Below, piece after piece: positions 10,705 to 21,538 of a stretch of 64,000 nt of DNA. Position numbers and translations under genes: made by a program. Within the stretch, counting starts at the first letter, position 1, and each line of letters starts with the position of its first letter. The DNA comes from Pollenia angustigena (Eukaryota; Arthropoda; Insecta; Diptera; Polleniidae). Below the pieces are notes generated by a model that searched no databases, had not been told where the DNA came from, and saw nothing but the letters and a program-made list of their open reading frames with translations. Where the stretch lies: the NCBI GenBank assembly GCA_930367215.1, contig OV884060.1, forward strand, positions 96,186,151 to 96,250,150, written 5' to 3'.

Positions 10705-13143
10705 GTGACAACCAAAATTTCGACCACGTTGAAGGCTAGTCTTGGTGTGTTGACCGCGTACACGAATACCTCAATAGTGACGCAAACAAACAGAAGCTAC
10801 GGAATAACCCCAAACCATACAAAGAATACGACTAAACAGGTTGGAAATCTTTTTGAATGTACAACAATAAAAAGAAAACTAATAACAATAGAACACAATT
10901 TCCATAAGAAAATTTTGAACTTGGAAATTTCACAGACCAATACAAATATTAAAATTATTAAACGTAAACTCTATCACTTAAATATTGGTATTAAAAACAT
11001 GATAACAGAAGAGGACCACACTAAATTTATTAACACACAAAGAGATAGATCAAAACAAATAGTGAAAAATGTTAAGGAGAGACACATTGCAAAATTAACT
11101 ACACTAAAAGAAAAACAGTTCAAATTACATGGATTAGTATTTACAAACCACTGGTTTGAAAACAAAACGAAATACGATATCCCGATGGAATGTAAGTGGA
11201 TATTATCACTTGGCAGAAAGTTCGCATTACCAATAGATAAACATAACTTCTCCCCATTACATATAATAGCTGATGTAGAGCAATGTATACAGGCCATGGA
11301 TGGGAATTTTGATAAAGAAAAGGACGTCGCTAGAACAAAATTAGCAAACCATGTATCCGCTTTTAAAAGAAGCATTAAAAATACTAAAAAGGATAAGTTT
11401 ATCCTCACAATTTTTGAGAAAACTAAGAAACTTTTAAGGAAATATAACGACATAATTATTATACAGGCGGACAAAGGAAATAAGACGGTAGCTATGTACA
11501 AAAATGAGTATGAGGGGAAAATGCAAGCACTTATAGGAGACAAAAACACCTACAGAATTTCAAGAGCAGATCCAACTGACAAACTGCAGAAACAAAACAA
11601 TACCATTATTTCTGACCTCTACAAAAATAATATTATTAATACAATTGAAAAACGTAAACTTCTTTGTTCTGCGGCTACTGCACCTAGAATATACGGCTTA
11701 CCCAAAATACATAAGGAAGGGGCACCCTTACGACCTATTGTGTCGTCAGTTCAAGTACCATGTTACCAATTATCAAAATACGTTGGTAATATTCTTAAAG
11801 TCATAATTTCTGACAAATATAATGGTAAAAATTCGCTACGGGTAAAGGAGCAACTGAGCGGCGTGAAAATTAACAATAATGAAACTATGATATCGTTTGA
11901 CGTGATTTCACTATTCACGAACATCCCAATTCAGACGGCAATAAACACAATTATGAAAAAATGGAGTATTATTAAAAATCATACTAAGATGTCCAGCTCA
12001 CAATTTTTAAGAATACTCAAATTTTGTCTAAATGACAATAATTATTTTATGTTTGGTGAAAACATTTATACTCAAATCTTTGGTATGCCAATGGGGAACC
12101 CACTATCACCTACTATAGCGGATATCATACTTGACAACCTACTTGACGATGCAATTACTGAACTGGAAAATGAAAATATTTACATTAAATATATCGCCAA
12201 ATATGTAGACGACATTTTGGCGATAACTCGCATAGATGACAAGGACACAATTCTGTCAATTCTTAACAAACAACATCCTAAAATACAATTTACTACTGAG
12301 ATTGAGAAAAACGGAGAAATCGCGTACTTAGACTCAAAAATTATACGCAAAAATAATAAGATTCTGTTTGATTGGTACACTAAAGAAACATCTTCAGGAA
12401 GGTTAATGAATTACCACGCTACACAACCCAAAAATCAAATTATAAACACAGCAAAAAATTTTATTTCTAGGGTATACAACATAAGTGATACACAATTTCA
12501 TAATAAAAACAAACACATTATAACAAACATTTTAAAAAACAATAGCTTCCCCACCAAACTCACATCTACATTGATAGACAATACGATTAAACAATTGGAT
12601 AAGGACAAAAATAACCACAACAAATCTGCAAACATAGAAAAAGAAGAGAACAAATTTTACAGTGTAAAATACATACCTGGGTTAACCGATAATAATAATA
12701 TACGGTCGTCAATAAAAACAAAAAACATCTGTTTTGCATACAAACCCAATTTGACATTAAGTACAATTTTTTCTAGAGTTAAGGCGCCAATTAATAAACA
12801 AAAACAAAGTAACATTGTATACGAATTACAATGTGAAGGAAATGACAAACAGCCATGCGAGCTAATTTATATAGGAACAACAAAACGTACACTGGAGACA
12901 AGAATGGGAGAACACAAGATGGACATAATGCGGAGAAAAGAGACAACAGCACTAGCACAACACATCCTACATACTGGTCACACAATTAGGTTCGATGATG
13001 TAAAAATTCTAGATAAAGAAAATAAAGAAAGAAAGAGGTACACAATTGAAAGCCTAAGAATCCAACAACAAATTAATAGAACAATGAATTTGAAGGAAGA
13101 CACGAACAAAATAAATGCGAGCTATATTGTTGCCATTACTTAA
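10705..13143 (+). pseudogene. Penelope-like RT/GIY-YIG ORF, upstream copy, 5'-truncated
   Basis: The frame is open for 812 codons but enters from flanking sequence without an ATG; its first codon is GTG. Homology to the downstream copy starts only at about 10790 (residue 29). The rest is nearly identical. The RT core is at about residues 331-503: GLPKIHKEG, FDVISLFTNIP, GMPMGNPLSPTIAD and the YVDD box at 500-503. The GIY-YIG endonuclease follows, with LIYIGTTKRTLETRMGEHK around 720-740. A head-to-tail partial unit upstream of a full one is the typical Penelope arrangement. Without a start codon or the native N-terminus it is probably not translated. Confidence 0.9.
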
Positions 13144-13333
13144 GCTGTGATATATTTAAAGTTTAAAGTAATATGTATTTTTTAAATATTAAAATTAATT
13201 TTTATATTTGTATGATCCTGAGTACATCTAAAACTTTTTAATGTGATTAAATTTTCATATTGTAAGTCTTTAATGTTTATGTGGTACATTATTGTATTTA
13301 TTTTATTGTTTTTATAATTTTTAAATAGACAAT

Positions 13334-13372
13334 CCCTTGAAAAAGTCGACAAACAATCGACGAAACGTCGGG
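13334..13372 (+). ncRNA. degenerate hammerhead-like motif in PLE 3' region, copy 1
   Basis: The bases form a GTCGA/TCGAC stem with a 7-nt loop, followed by GAAACGTC. This resembles the stem II, GAAA and GUC order of hammerhead ribozymes known in Penelope pseudo-LTRs. The expected CUGAUGA core is degenerate (TTGAAAAA), so catalysis is unlikely. This is inference from layout only. Confidence 0.25.
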
Positions 13373-13585
13373 AACAAAATATTGTAATTAAAAATTGAAT
13401 TTTATTTACATTGAAGAAATTTAGGCCCTATTAGCTTGACAAAAATAATATTCATAAATTCATCACTCTGGCCAAAGAAACAACTACAACAATAAATTAA
13501 CATCGGAGAGCTTGCCGAAACAAACTTTATTTAATTTATATGAACTTTAAAATAAAAACAGGTACAGTACAAAAACAACATAATC

Positions 13586-16066
13586 ATGAAGGGGTTTTTT
13601 AAACACACAGCACTCAAATATGACAATGAGACATGTAGAACATTAAAAGAATACTGCAACGAAACAAAAAGACTAATACAACAACAACAAAGGTTAAAAT
13701 TTATTTTATCATGCAGAAGCTACGGAATAACCCCAAACCATACAAAGAATACGACTAAACAGGTTGGAAATCTTTTTGAATGTACAACAATAAAAAGAAA
13801 ACTAATAACAATAGAACACAATTTCCATAAGAAAATTTTGAACTTGGAAATTTCACAGACCAATACAAATATTAAAATTATTAAACGTAAACTCTATCAC
13901 TTAAATATTGGTATTAAAAACATGATAACAGAAGAGGAGCACACTAAATTTATTAACACACAAAGAGATAGATCAAAACAAATAGTGAAAAATGTTAAGG
14001 AGAGACACATTGCAAAATTAACTACACTAAAAGAAAAACAGTTCAAATTACATGGATTAGTATTTACAAACCACTGGTTTGAAAACAAAACGAAATACGA
14101 TATCCCGATGGAATGTAAGTGGATATTATCACTTGGCAGAAAGTTCGCATTACCAATAGATAAACATAACTTCTCCCCATTACATATAATAGCTGATGTA
14201 GAGCAATGTATACAGGACATGGATGGGAATTTTGATAAAGAAAAGGACGTCGCTAGAACAAAATTAGCAAACCATGTATCCGCTTTTAAAAGAAGCATTA
14301 AAAATACTAAAAAGGATAAGTTTATCCTCACAATTTTTGAGAAAACTAAGAAACTTTTAAGGAAATATAACGACATAATTATTATACAGGCGGACAAAGG
14401 AAATAAGACGGTAGCTATGTACAAAAATGAGTATGAGGGGAAAATGCAAGCACTTATAGGAGACAAAAACACCTATAGAATTTCAAGAGCAGATCCAACT
14501 GACAAACTGCAGAAACAAAACAATACCATTATTTCTGACCTCTACAAAAATAATATTATTAATACAATTGAAAAACGTAAACTTCTTTGTTCTGCGGCTA
14601 CTGCACCTAGAATATACGGCTTACCCAAAATACATAAGGAAGGGACACTCTTACGACCTATTGTGTCGTCAGTTCAAGTACCATGTTACCAATTATCAAA
14701 ATACGTTGGTAATATTCTTAAAGTCATAATTTCTGACAAATATAATGTTAAAAATTCGCTACGGGTAAAGGAGCAACTGAGCGGCGTGAAAATTAACAAT
14801 AATGAAACTATGATATCGTTTGACGTGATTTCACTATTCACGAACATCCCAATTCAGACGGCAATAAACACAATTATGAAAAAATGGAGTATTATTAAAA
14901 ATCATACTAAGATGTCCAGCTCACAATTTTTAAGAATACTCAAATTTTGTCTAAATGACAATAATTATTTTATGTTTGGTGAAAACATTTATACTCAAAT
15001 CTTTGGTATGCCAATGGGGAACCCACTATCACCTACTATAGCGGATATCATACTTGACAACCTACTTGACGATGCAATTACTGAACTGGAAAATGAAAAT
15101 ATTTACATTAAATATATCGCCAAATATGTAGACGACATTTTGGCGATAACTCGCATAGATGACAAGGACACAATTCTGTCAATTCTTAACAAACAACATC
15201 CTAAAATACAATTTACTACTGAGATTGAGAAAAACGGAGAAATCGCGTACTTAGACTCAAAAATTATACGCAAAAATAATAAGATTCTGTTTGATTGGTA
15301 CACTAAAGAAACATCTTCAGGAAGGTTAATGAATTACCACGCTACACAACCCAAAAATCAAATTATAAACACAGCAAAAAATTTTATTTCTAGGGTATAC
15401 AACATAAGTGATACACAATTTCATAATAAAAACAAACACATTATAACAAACATTTTAAAAAACAATAGCTTCCCCACCAAACTCACATCTACATTGATAG
15501 ACAATACGATTAAACAATTGGATAAGGACAAAAATAACCACAACAAATCTGCAAACATAGAAAAAGAAGAGAACAAATTTTACAGTGTAAAATACATACC
15601 TGGGTTAACCGATAATAATAATATACGGTCGTCAATAAAAACAAAAAACATCTGTTTTGCATACAAACCCAATTTGACATTAAGTACAATTTTTTCTAGA
15701 GTTAAGGCGCCAATTAATAAACAAAAACAAAGTAACATTGTATACGAATTACAATGTGAAGGAAATGACAAACAGCCATGCGAGCTAATTTATATAGGAA
15801 CAACAAAACGTACACTGGAGACAAGAATGGGAGAACACAAGATGGACATAATGCGGAGAAAAGAGACAACAGCACTAGCACAACACATCCTACATACTGG
15901 TCACACAATTAGGTTCGATGATGTAAAAATTCTAGATAAAGAAAATAAAGAAAGAAAGAGGTACACAATTGAAAGCCTAAGAATCCAACAACAAATTAAT
16001 AGAACAATGAATTTGAAGGAAGACACGAACAAAATAAATGCGAGCTATATTGTTGCCATTACTTAA
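13586..16066 (+). CDS. Penelope-like reverse transcriptase with GIY-YIG endonuclease, intact
   Basis: This is an uninterrupted 826-codon ORF with a true ATG. The N-terminal 45 residues (CRTLKEYCNETKRLIQQQQR and so on) are specific to this copy. RT motifs follow: GLPKIHKEG at about 345, motif A with Asp413 in FDVISLFTNIP, motif B GMPMGNPLSPTIAD at about 475, and the YVDD catalytic box at 514-517. The C-terminus has the GIY-YIG-type nuclease (YIG at 736-738, then LETRMGEHK), which in this family cuts the target. Length and domain order fit complete Penelope proteins (about 800-850 residues). All catalytic residues I can check are present, so it may encode active enzyme. Two ATG-less kilobases of a sister copy lie directly upstream. 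Confidence 0.92.
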   Translation: MKGFFKHTALKYDNETCRTLKEYCNETKRLIQQQQRLKFILSCRSYGITPNHTKNTTKQVGNLFECTTIKRKLITIEHNFHKKILNLEISQTNTNIKIIKRKLYHLNIGIKNMITEEEHTKFINTQRDRSKQIVKNVKERHIAKLTTLKEKQFKLHGLVFTNHWFENKTKYDIPMECKWILSLGRKFALPIDKHNFSPLHIIADVEQCIQDMDGNFDKEKDVARTKLANHVSAFKRSIKNTKKDKFILTIFEKTKKLLRKYNDIIIIQADKGNKTVAMYKNEYEGKMQALIGDKNTYRISRADPTDKLQKQNNTIISDLYKNNIINTIEKRKLLCSAATAPRIYGLPKIHKEGTLLRPIVSSVQVPCYQLSKYVGNILKVIISDKYNVKNSLRVKEQLSGVKINNNETMISFDVISLFTNIPIQTAINTIMKKWSIIKNHTKMSSSQFLRILKFCLNDNNYFMFGENIYTQIFGMPMGNPLSPTIADIILDNLLDDAITELENENIYIKYIAKYVDDILAITRIDDKDTILSILNKQHPKIQFTTEIEKNGEIAYLDSKIIRKNNKILFDWYTKETSSGRLMNYHATQPKNQIINTAKNFISRVYNISDTQFHNKNKHIITNILKNNSFPTKLTSTLIDNTIKQLDKDKNNHNKSANIEKEENKFYSVKYIPGLTDNNNIRSSIKTKNICFAYKPNLTLSTIFSRVKAPINKQKQSNIVYELQCEGNDKQPCELIYIGTTKRTLETRMGEHKMDIMRRKETTALAQHILHTGHTIRFDDVKILDKENKERKRYTIESLRIQQQINRTMNLKEDTNKINASYIVAIT

Positions 16067-16256
16067 GCTGTGATATATTTAAAGTTTAAAGTAATATGTA
16101 TTTTTTAAATATTAAAATTAATTTTTATATTTGTATGATCCTGAGTACATCTAAAACTTTTTAATGTGATTAAATTTTCATATTGTAAGTCTTTAATGTT
16201 TATGTGGTACATTATTGTATTTATTTTATTGTTTTTATAATTTTTAAATAGACAAT

Positions 16257-16295
16257 CCCTTGAAAAAGTCGACAAACAATCGACGAAACGTCGGG
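16257..16295 (+). ncRNA. degenerate hammerhead-like motif in PLE 3' region, copy 2
   Basis: This is the same sequence and the same caveats as the motif at 13334-13372, offset by 2923 bp in the second Penelope unit. Confidence 0.25.
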
Positions 16296-16378
16296 AACAA
16301 AATATTGTAATTAAAAATTGAATTTTATTTACATTGAAGAAATTTAGGCCCTATTAGCTTGACAAAAATAATATTCAT

Positions 16379-16510
16379 ATTTCCGTTTTACTCTTAAATT
16401 CACTTTTCTTGTTAATCATATTTTCGTAATGAACGAAATCTGAACTGAGCTCGCTGATCTCCGTATCGCTGGAATCAGTTTCATCATCTATTACTTTTGA
16501 AGTTGTAAAA
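16379..16510 (-). pseudogene. possible exon remnant, acidic peptide, cut by the PLE
   Basis: On the minus strand, a frame of about 44 codons begins just after aaaattacag (a splice-acceptor-like sequence at 16511-16520). It reads KVIDDETDSSDTEISELSSD, then VHYENMINKKSEFKSK, and runs straight into the 3' end of the Penelope unit at 16378. Its acidic, serine-rich composition differs from random AT-rich translation. It may be part of the hAT-like element's original gene. I do not recognise it. Confidence 0.3.
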
Positions 16511-16777
16511 AATCTGTAATTTTGCTATTCTCACACATATTTATTTAATTTTGAATTGCAGCCAAATATATAGTTTTTAAAACAATCAACACTTAAGGCT
16601 GTTTAACAAAAGTGATTTGGTCAAATTTTTACAGAGTTAAAACTTTTCGGCGGGAAAATACGCAGAATAGTTATAATAAAAAATTATAAAACGATCGCAC
16701 CAGTGTTCACTCATTTTCCTATTTGTCGTTATTTTAAAAATTTTGATGAAATGTGGGTGCTTTATAAACAAGAAACA

Positions 16778-17367
16778 TATGGCCGTTTTCTCATTACACT
16801 ATTATCTCTTATCCCAAAGAAAACCTACACATTAAAGAAATTTGGTTTTCTCAATGTCTAATTTGCTTTTATTCTGTCGCAAAGCTAAAGGCTAGATTAC
16901 ACTATTATACTTTGTATTAATACATGTCAAAATCTCAAGTTATATGACAAAGTGTGATAGTGTGAATGCAATGTGTCACGAAAATGACAAGTATTATGAA
17001 AAAAGTTTGACATCCCATAGGACTTCATCGTTTTTTGAAAAATTTCTAAACAATAATACTTTTTATTGGATCAGGGTTGCATTTTTTTTCATGTGTGAGT
17101 GTTTATACTTTGTGTGATGGTGTGAACACAAACTGTCATGCTACATTAGAGTTTTTGTTATTTTCCTTTTATTTGCCGTACAGATAAATTCAATCAGCTG
17201 ACTACCAGCTTTAACATGTATTTTGAGAGGTGTTGCCAGCTGAAAACAATGTTTTTTGTCGGTATATTGAGAAACCCAAAATCGTTAACGGACAGTTTAT
17301 CGCTCTAATAAATTTTTTTGACATTAAGTAACAGCCAGTTTATCGATACATTGAGAAAATGGCCATA
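16778..17367. repeat. MITE-like inverted-repeat element
   Basis: It starts TATGGCC(G)TTTTCTCA at 16778 and ends with the inverted equivalent (tgagaaaatggccata) at 17367. A second inverted pair inside is acactattatactttgt (16893) against gacaaagtgtgatagtg (16947). No coding region is seen. It lies in the right part of the hAT-like element. Confidence 0.5.
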
Positions 17368-18112
17368 AGAGTTGCACTTTTTAAGGATACCCTAACAAAA
17401 AAAAAATGTGGCAAGGTGCTAAAAAAGGGAATACAAATTATTTACAAAGTAATCGGAGGCTTAGCTGCAGCCGATTTTTAGCCGAAGAAATTTCGGCGGC
17501 GGTGGCTACGAATATTTTCATCGGCGGCTGGCTAACAGCCGGCTAAGCCGCTTCGGCGCAGGTCTCTGTATCTAACTCATGAAAACAATTCCTGATTAAC
17601 GACACTATTTGCAAATAAGATTTTAAGCATTGCCACACTTTTAACCGTTTAACGTTTTTATTTCGATGTGACACATTCAATGACAACAAAAGTAAAATTA
17701 AATCAATAATGTGCAAATAAATTTAAAAATAAAAAATAATTTTTGATCTTTTTCATTTAAAAAATAAAAAGTTTATATACATACAGTGCTACTAAATCAA
17801 TAAATTTTGCATCTGGCATCACTTAAAAATAATAATTTTTATTAAGAAATAGACATATAAACAGAAAGTTAGTTAATCGCAAATAATTTTTATTCGCGAA
17901 TAGGCTACGTATAAACGTAGTAATAGACACACTTTTTCTGTAAATTGGCGAGTTATTTTCCTTACGTGACAGCTAGTACTCGCCAAAAAAGTTACAGACA
18001 CAGTTAAGTGAGAAAAACAGCTGTTTGTTTCAATTTATGGCATTTCTGTTTCATTTCATACATTTCAATCGAAAACTTTCTCGACGCGAGAGTTACAGAA
18101 CATGGGCACTGT

Positions 18113-18375
18113 TTAAACTAGTTGCTATACCAGCAAAATTTGCAAAAAAATTGCCTGTAATAATTGCAAAAGGCTACAAATCTTCTAACATCGTCAGCAT
18201 CCTTGGGAATTGGATATTTTTTTTTATAGCATAAAATTTTTCTGGGTCCGGTTTAATTTCTTGGGAAGTTATTAAATGTCCTAAATATATTACTTCTGGT
18301 TTCAAAAAACAACATTAATTTGCATTAAGCTTCAAATTGTATTTTCTTAATCTTTCGAATACTTTAATTCAGAGT
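18113..18375 (-). pseudogene. gypsy-type pol fragment: RT C-terminal region
   Basis: The minus strand reads VFERLRKYNLKLNAN, then CCFLKPEVIYLGHLIT and EIKPDPEKFYAIKK, then after a frameshift DVRRFVAFCNYYRQFF. These are the RT palm/thumb signatures just upstream of RNase H in Ty3/gypsy pol. The protein would continue into the fragment at 9063-9631. The 9632-18108 element lies between the two halves, so they are one broken gene. The LKLN..C and LGH motifs are clear. At least one frameshift is present. Confidence 0.8.
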
Positions 18376-19660
18376 TCAGAGAAATTCATATGTGATCGCT
18401 CATATTCAACCATTCTTGAATTTTTTTCATAAATGAAAAACGTAAAATATATAACTTTTTCACAGTCATAAATGAATTGTTAATATTTCGCCAAATTCAT
18501 TCATGTTTTTGAGGAAAAATCCAATTTTGCCTTTCTTCAGTCATGAAGAATGAGGGGAAAAAAAGTTTTAAAAACGATCCTCACTAGTAGTGTTGTTGTT
18601 GCTTGACAGTTTGCATGACCACAGCTCGAAATGCCTGTGTGTGTATTTGTTTGTGTAAAATATTTTTGGTATAGGCAACCAGCCAAAGTGTCAGTTGGAT
18701 TTTTTGTTGGAAAAATTATTGAAAACAAATTAAAAGAACTGCACATGTCGTCCGTCATCTTAAATGCAGAATACTGTAACATTACATTTCATAAGTTTAC
18801 ATGCAAAGCAAAAAAAAAAAATGTTAATTATTTGAGATTTAAAAGCAATTTTGAATATTTCAGCTAAGCGTTAACCGATATATTCTTGAGAAAAAATATT
18901 ATTTTTTTTAAGTTGAGTGTGTTACAAAAAGACGTATCATCCACGAAATTATATTAGTACTAAGTGAAACTAACATTTAAAATATTAAATAATTAAATAT
19001 TTGTGTTAAATTACAGGAAAAATAGAATATATGTATATGATAATCACACGATTAATATGCAGCATCATTTAGTTTGCGTCGACATGGTAAATTAGTTTGC
19101 TTTTCTGATGCAGCGCAGGCAGTACTGCATTTAACAATGTGGAGAATTTATATTATTATAGATATTAAGATATACCTATTACGCATAATTTTTTATTGAT
19201 TTGATTTACTAATAAGTAGTGGTTTAAACTAAAAAATGTACTTCATTCAATTTAGCTATGAATTGATGTTAAAAAGCTATATTTTTCATTCTAATTTTAA
19301 AGTATTTTAATCTCTTTAAAATATTTCTTTTGTATTATAAACTATTTATATGATGAAGAAATTTTGTGGTCCCATTATATTTTTGATGACACGTAATTTT
19401 TAATTTTGTAAATAACTTGGATATTTTTATAGGTAGCAGTTTAAAATTTTATAAAAATATGTAATGTGAATCGTAATTAACAAAACAAATCAATTTAAAA
19501 TGTTTTGCATATAAGCTAACGATATGTTTTTTTTGTGTAAATAATTCTTTGGTGCCTTTAAAAAGGGTCAATTTTTCTTTCGTTAAAAAGACGTACCTTC
19601 CCTGCAAATAATAGGACTAGTCCACCAAACACGTGTGTAAAGAGTAGTCCACAAGGGACC
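18376..19660. other. no recognisable feature
   Basis: AT-rich sequence without a convincing ORF or repeat structure. Short ORFs near 18631-18867 have no recognisable motif and low-complexity composition. Confidence 0.5.
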
Positions 19661-19664
19661 AGTA

Positions 19665-19765
19665 GCTCGTTTCTGTATTTCTCGCATCGTAAAATTTCTT
19701 ACATGAAGTGTGAAACAAAAAATTCCATCGTTCCTCGATTTATGAGATAAAAGTGTTTCTGTATT
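19665..19765 (+). repeat. terminal repeat related to the ends of the 9632-18108 element
   Basis: The order gtttctgtatttctcgcatcg, gtgaaacaaaaaattccatcg, cctcgatttatgag, gtgtttctgta parallels 9640-9745 (ttctgtaac, gtgaaacaaaatattccatcg, tctcgaaaagtgag, gtgtttctgtaac). A reverse-oriented, weaker version occurs at about 29480-29530. It is probably a solo end or a decayed copy of the same element family. Confidence 0.5.
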
Positions 19766-20619
19766 TGAATGCGGAAACAGACACAACAAATTCTGTTTAT
19801 ACTGGAATATTTCCAGTAATTAAGTGTCAAATAAAAGCGAAACGTCAACAAAAGAAATAAATATAATAAAAACAGGGCTGCCAGATTTGACGAGTTATCG
19901 TCATCTTGACGATTTTTTGTTCCGATATAAACAAAGTGAGGTTTTGATGATTTTTTCTAAAAAAGTGATGAAAGCAAAAACAAAATCAAAAATATTTTAT
20001 AATTTTGTTGTTACTTTCTATAGAAATTCATCTTGAATTTTTAAATTTCAAGCACTTCTATTTTGTGGCGTTGAAAATTGAAAAAAAAAAAAATAATATG
20101 AATGTCTGTAGAAAGCAACAACAAATTTATAAAATATTTTTGATTTTGTTTTTGCTTTTAATGAAATTGTCGGCGTTGCGTTTTACACTATAAGCCCCTT
20201 AATCTTCGAAATAAGATAATTGTAAATATTTTTATATGTTTGTTTATTAGAAAAAAGATATCTTTAGAAACAAGGGTTAAATTTTTATATTTATCCCTAT
20301 TGTGAAAATTGTCCTCGAAATTGTTTGTCTCTTCCCTAAAAAATGTATCGGCAAAAGCAAAATTTCGAGGGAAAGTAATGGACCGACTTGGCTTATTTTG
20401 AACATTTAATACTTCTTATATACATATACAAAATATAATTGATATTTGATATTCTTATCTTATATGTACACTTTTGTGCCAAAACCATTATTCCGGCAAG
20501 AAAGAAATTTGTCTCCCAGTAAAAACTTTTTCCAAATGGATAGCTTCTTTCACTCGTTATTTAGTAGCTTTCTTCCATAAGAACTTCGATAACTACTTTT
20601 TTCTGGATGTTCTTAATCC

Positions 20620-20785
20620 AAAGTTCCAAAAAGGCTAAAGTTCATCAAATTTAATTTTCATTAAATTATTTTTTATGAAGAAAGGAATTTTACAACATGA
20701 AATTAATTAAAATTTATTGAAAATTTTTCATTCTTGACTGAAGCTGGGCTCGAACCCAGGCGTTTTTACGGACAGGTTACCCTTA
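20620..20785 (-). repeat. tRNA-like short repeat (SINE candidate), split by a MITE
   Basis: The minus strand contains GCCTGGGTTCGAGCCCAGC (about 20745-20763), a good tRNA T-arm/B-box. A variant with the same flanks (ttcatcaaatttaattttc) recurs as an inverted pair at 22622-22897. The other side of the repeat resumes after 21538 (acatgtttcga). A clear A-box and cloverleaf are not visible, so this is a SINE candidate and not a tRNA gene. Confidence 0.4.
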
Positions 20786-21538
20786 AGGCTCAGTTAGGCG
20801 AACGTTGCTGTACCGTATCTGTACTGTATCCATCAGATGTTCGCTTTTTGTTATATGAAAACCAATACAAAAGCTTACCGAAATGCAATGTACAGTAGTT
20901 GCAACGTACCAATCTGTATAAAATAGAAAATCATGCCGTTGTTACGTGACATTTGTAAGACAGTGATGGGCGGCTTGTATGTCTCATTGAATGCGGGTAA
21001 TTTTTCTCTTTTTTTTGGTACTTTTTTCAGTATATCTTTGGAATTGCGACAAAACAACTTACAATACAATATACATATTTCCAAATATACATATGTTTAG
21101 ATGTTTAAAATAAACAAATGCAAAATACACATGCATACAATGAAAAAGCGAAAACTATAAAAGACTTTAAATGGTATCAAAACCTTGTTGGGTGTATGCA
21201 CAATTACAATATATGTATGCTAAAAATTTATATATGCTAAAATACAAATTTATTTATTGTAAATCTAAAATATAAATATTAAACTATTAATATTTTTTAC
21301 ATGCACAAAATAATGTTTTAATACCATTTAAATCACGTGGTACCTTTTCTGCACAACGGTCACCATTCGAAAATTTTTGATTACCATCACTGTGTGTTTT
21401 GTTTTATGTATACTATTGCTTTTTGTTTATGTATGGGAAAACATATGGCACGTTTTTAAACGTTCTATAAGTGCATCAACGTGCTTACAGTACGGTGCGG
21501 TACATTACGGGTACAGCAACGTTCGCCTAACTGAGCCT
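20786..21538. mobile_element. PIF/Harbinger-like MITE, TSD TTA
   Basis: The terminal repeats AGGCTCAGTTAGGCGAACGT and inverse match for 28 bases or more at both ends. TTA flanks both sides (20783-20785 and 21539-21541). A 3-bp TTA duplication is characteristic of PIF/Harbinger. The interrupted sequence ggttaccc..acatgtttcga resembles the uninterrupted ggttaccatgacatgtttcga at 22770, which supports insertion there. There is no transposase in 753 bp. Confidence 0.75.

Larger units (their letters stand above)
10790..16378 (+). mobile_element. tandem Penelope-like element (PLE) pair
   Basis: Unit 1 is about 10790-13458 and unit 2 about 13459-16378. From the shared agaagctacggaataacc motif to the 3' end aataatattcat they are offset by a constant 2923 bp. 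I see only about seven base differences. The two 3' untranslated regions (13144-13458 and 16067-16378) are essentially the same. The partial upstream unit acts like the pseudo-LTR of known Penelopes. The high identity implies a recent insertion or recent homogenisation. Left flank 10282-10790 is hAT-like element sequence. Confidence 0.85.
10282..17568. mobile_element. hAT-like element with perfect 8-bp TSD
   Basis: It begins CAGAGACCTGCGCCG and ends with the exact reverse complement of those 15 bases. The flanks are tatctaac on both sides (10274-10281 and 17569-17576), a perfect 8-bp TSD. Just inside both ends are GC-rich cggcggcgg and agccgatg motifs (10310-10390 and 17470-17550), unlike the AT-rich surroundings; these are probably subterminal transposase sites. 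Its own coding capacity is reduced to a possible exon at 16379-16510 (-). Two Penelope-like elements and a MITE fill the rest. Confidence 0.85.
9632..18108. mobile_element. long-TIR DNA element splitting the gypsy fragment
   Basis: The ends are acccatgttctgtaact at 9632 and its reverse complement, with one mismatch, finishing at 18108. Both are flanked by CTGT (9628-9631 and 18109-18112), a possible 4-bp TSD. Further inverted similarity occurs inside the arms: actacgtttatacg at 10180 against cgtataaacgtag at 17905. A related terminal sequence occurs at 19670-19765. Gypsy coding sequence resumes on the other side, which supports insertion. The arms have no recognisable transposase. Most of the length is the hAT-like element at 10282-17568. 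Confidence 0.55.

Noticed and set aside
10974..11549. 191-codon antisense ORF within the Penelope-like gene (and its twin at 13897-14472)
   Set aside because: It is antisense to well-supported RT coding sequence, and its Leu/Ser/Phe-rich composition reflects the A-rich sense strand.
18537..18867. Overlapping ORFs on both strands near 18.6-18.9 kb
   Set aside because: No start context, domain or splice signal supports either; composition is like the surrounding AT-rich DNA.
20745..20763. tRNA gene from the GGGTTCGAGCCC box
   Set aside because: Only a T-arm-like hairpin is visible; acceptor, D and anticodon arms are not, and the box lies in a dispersed repeat.
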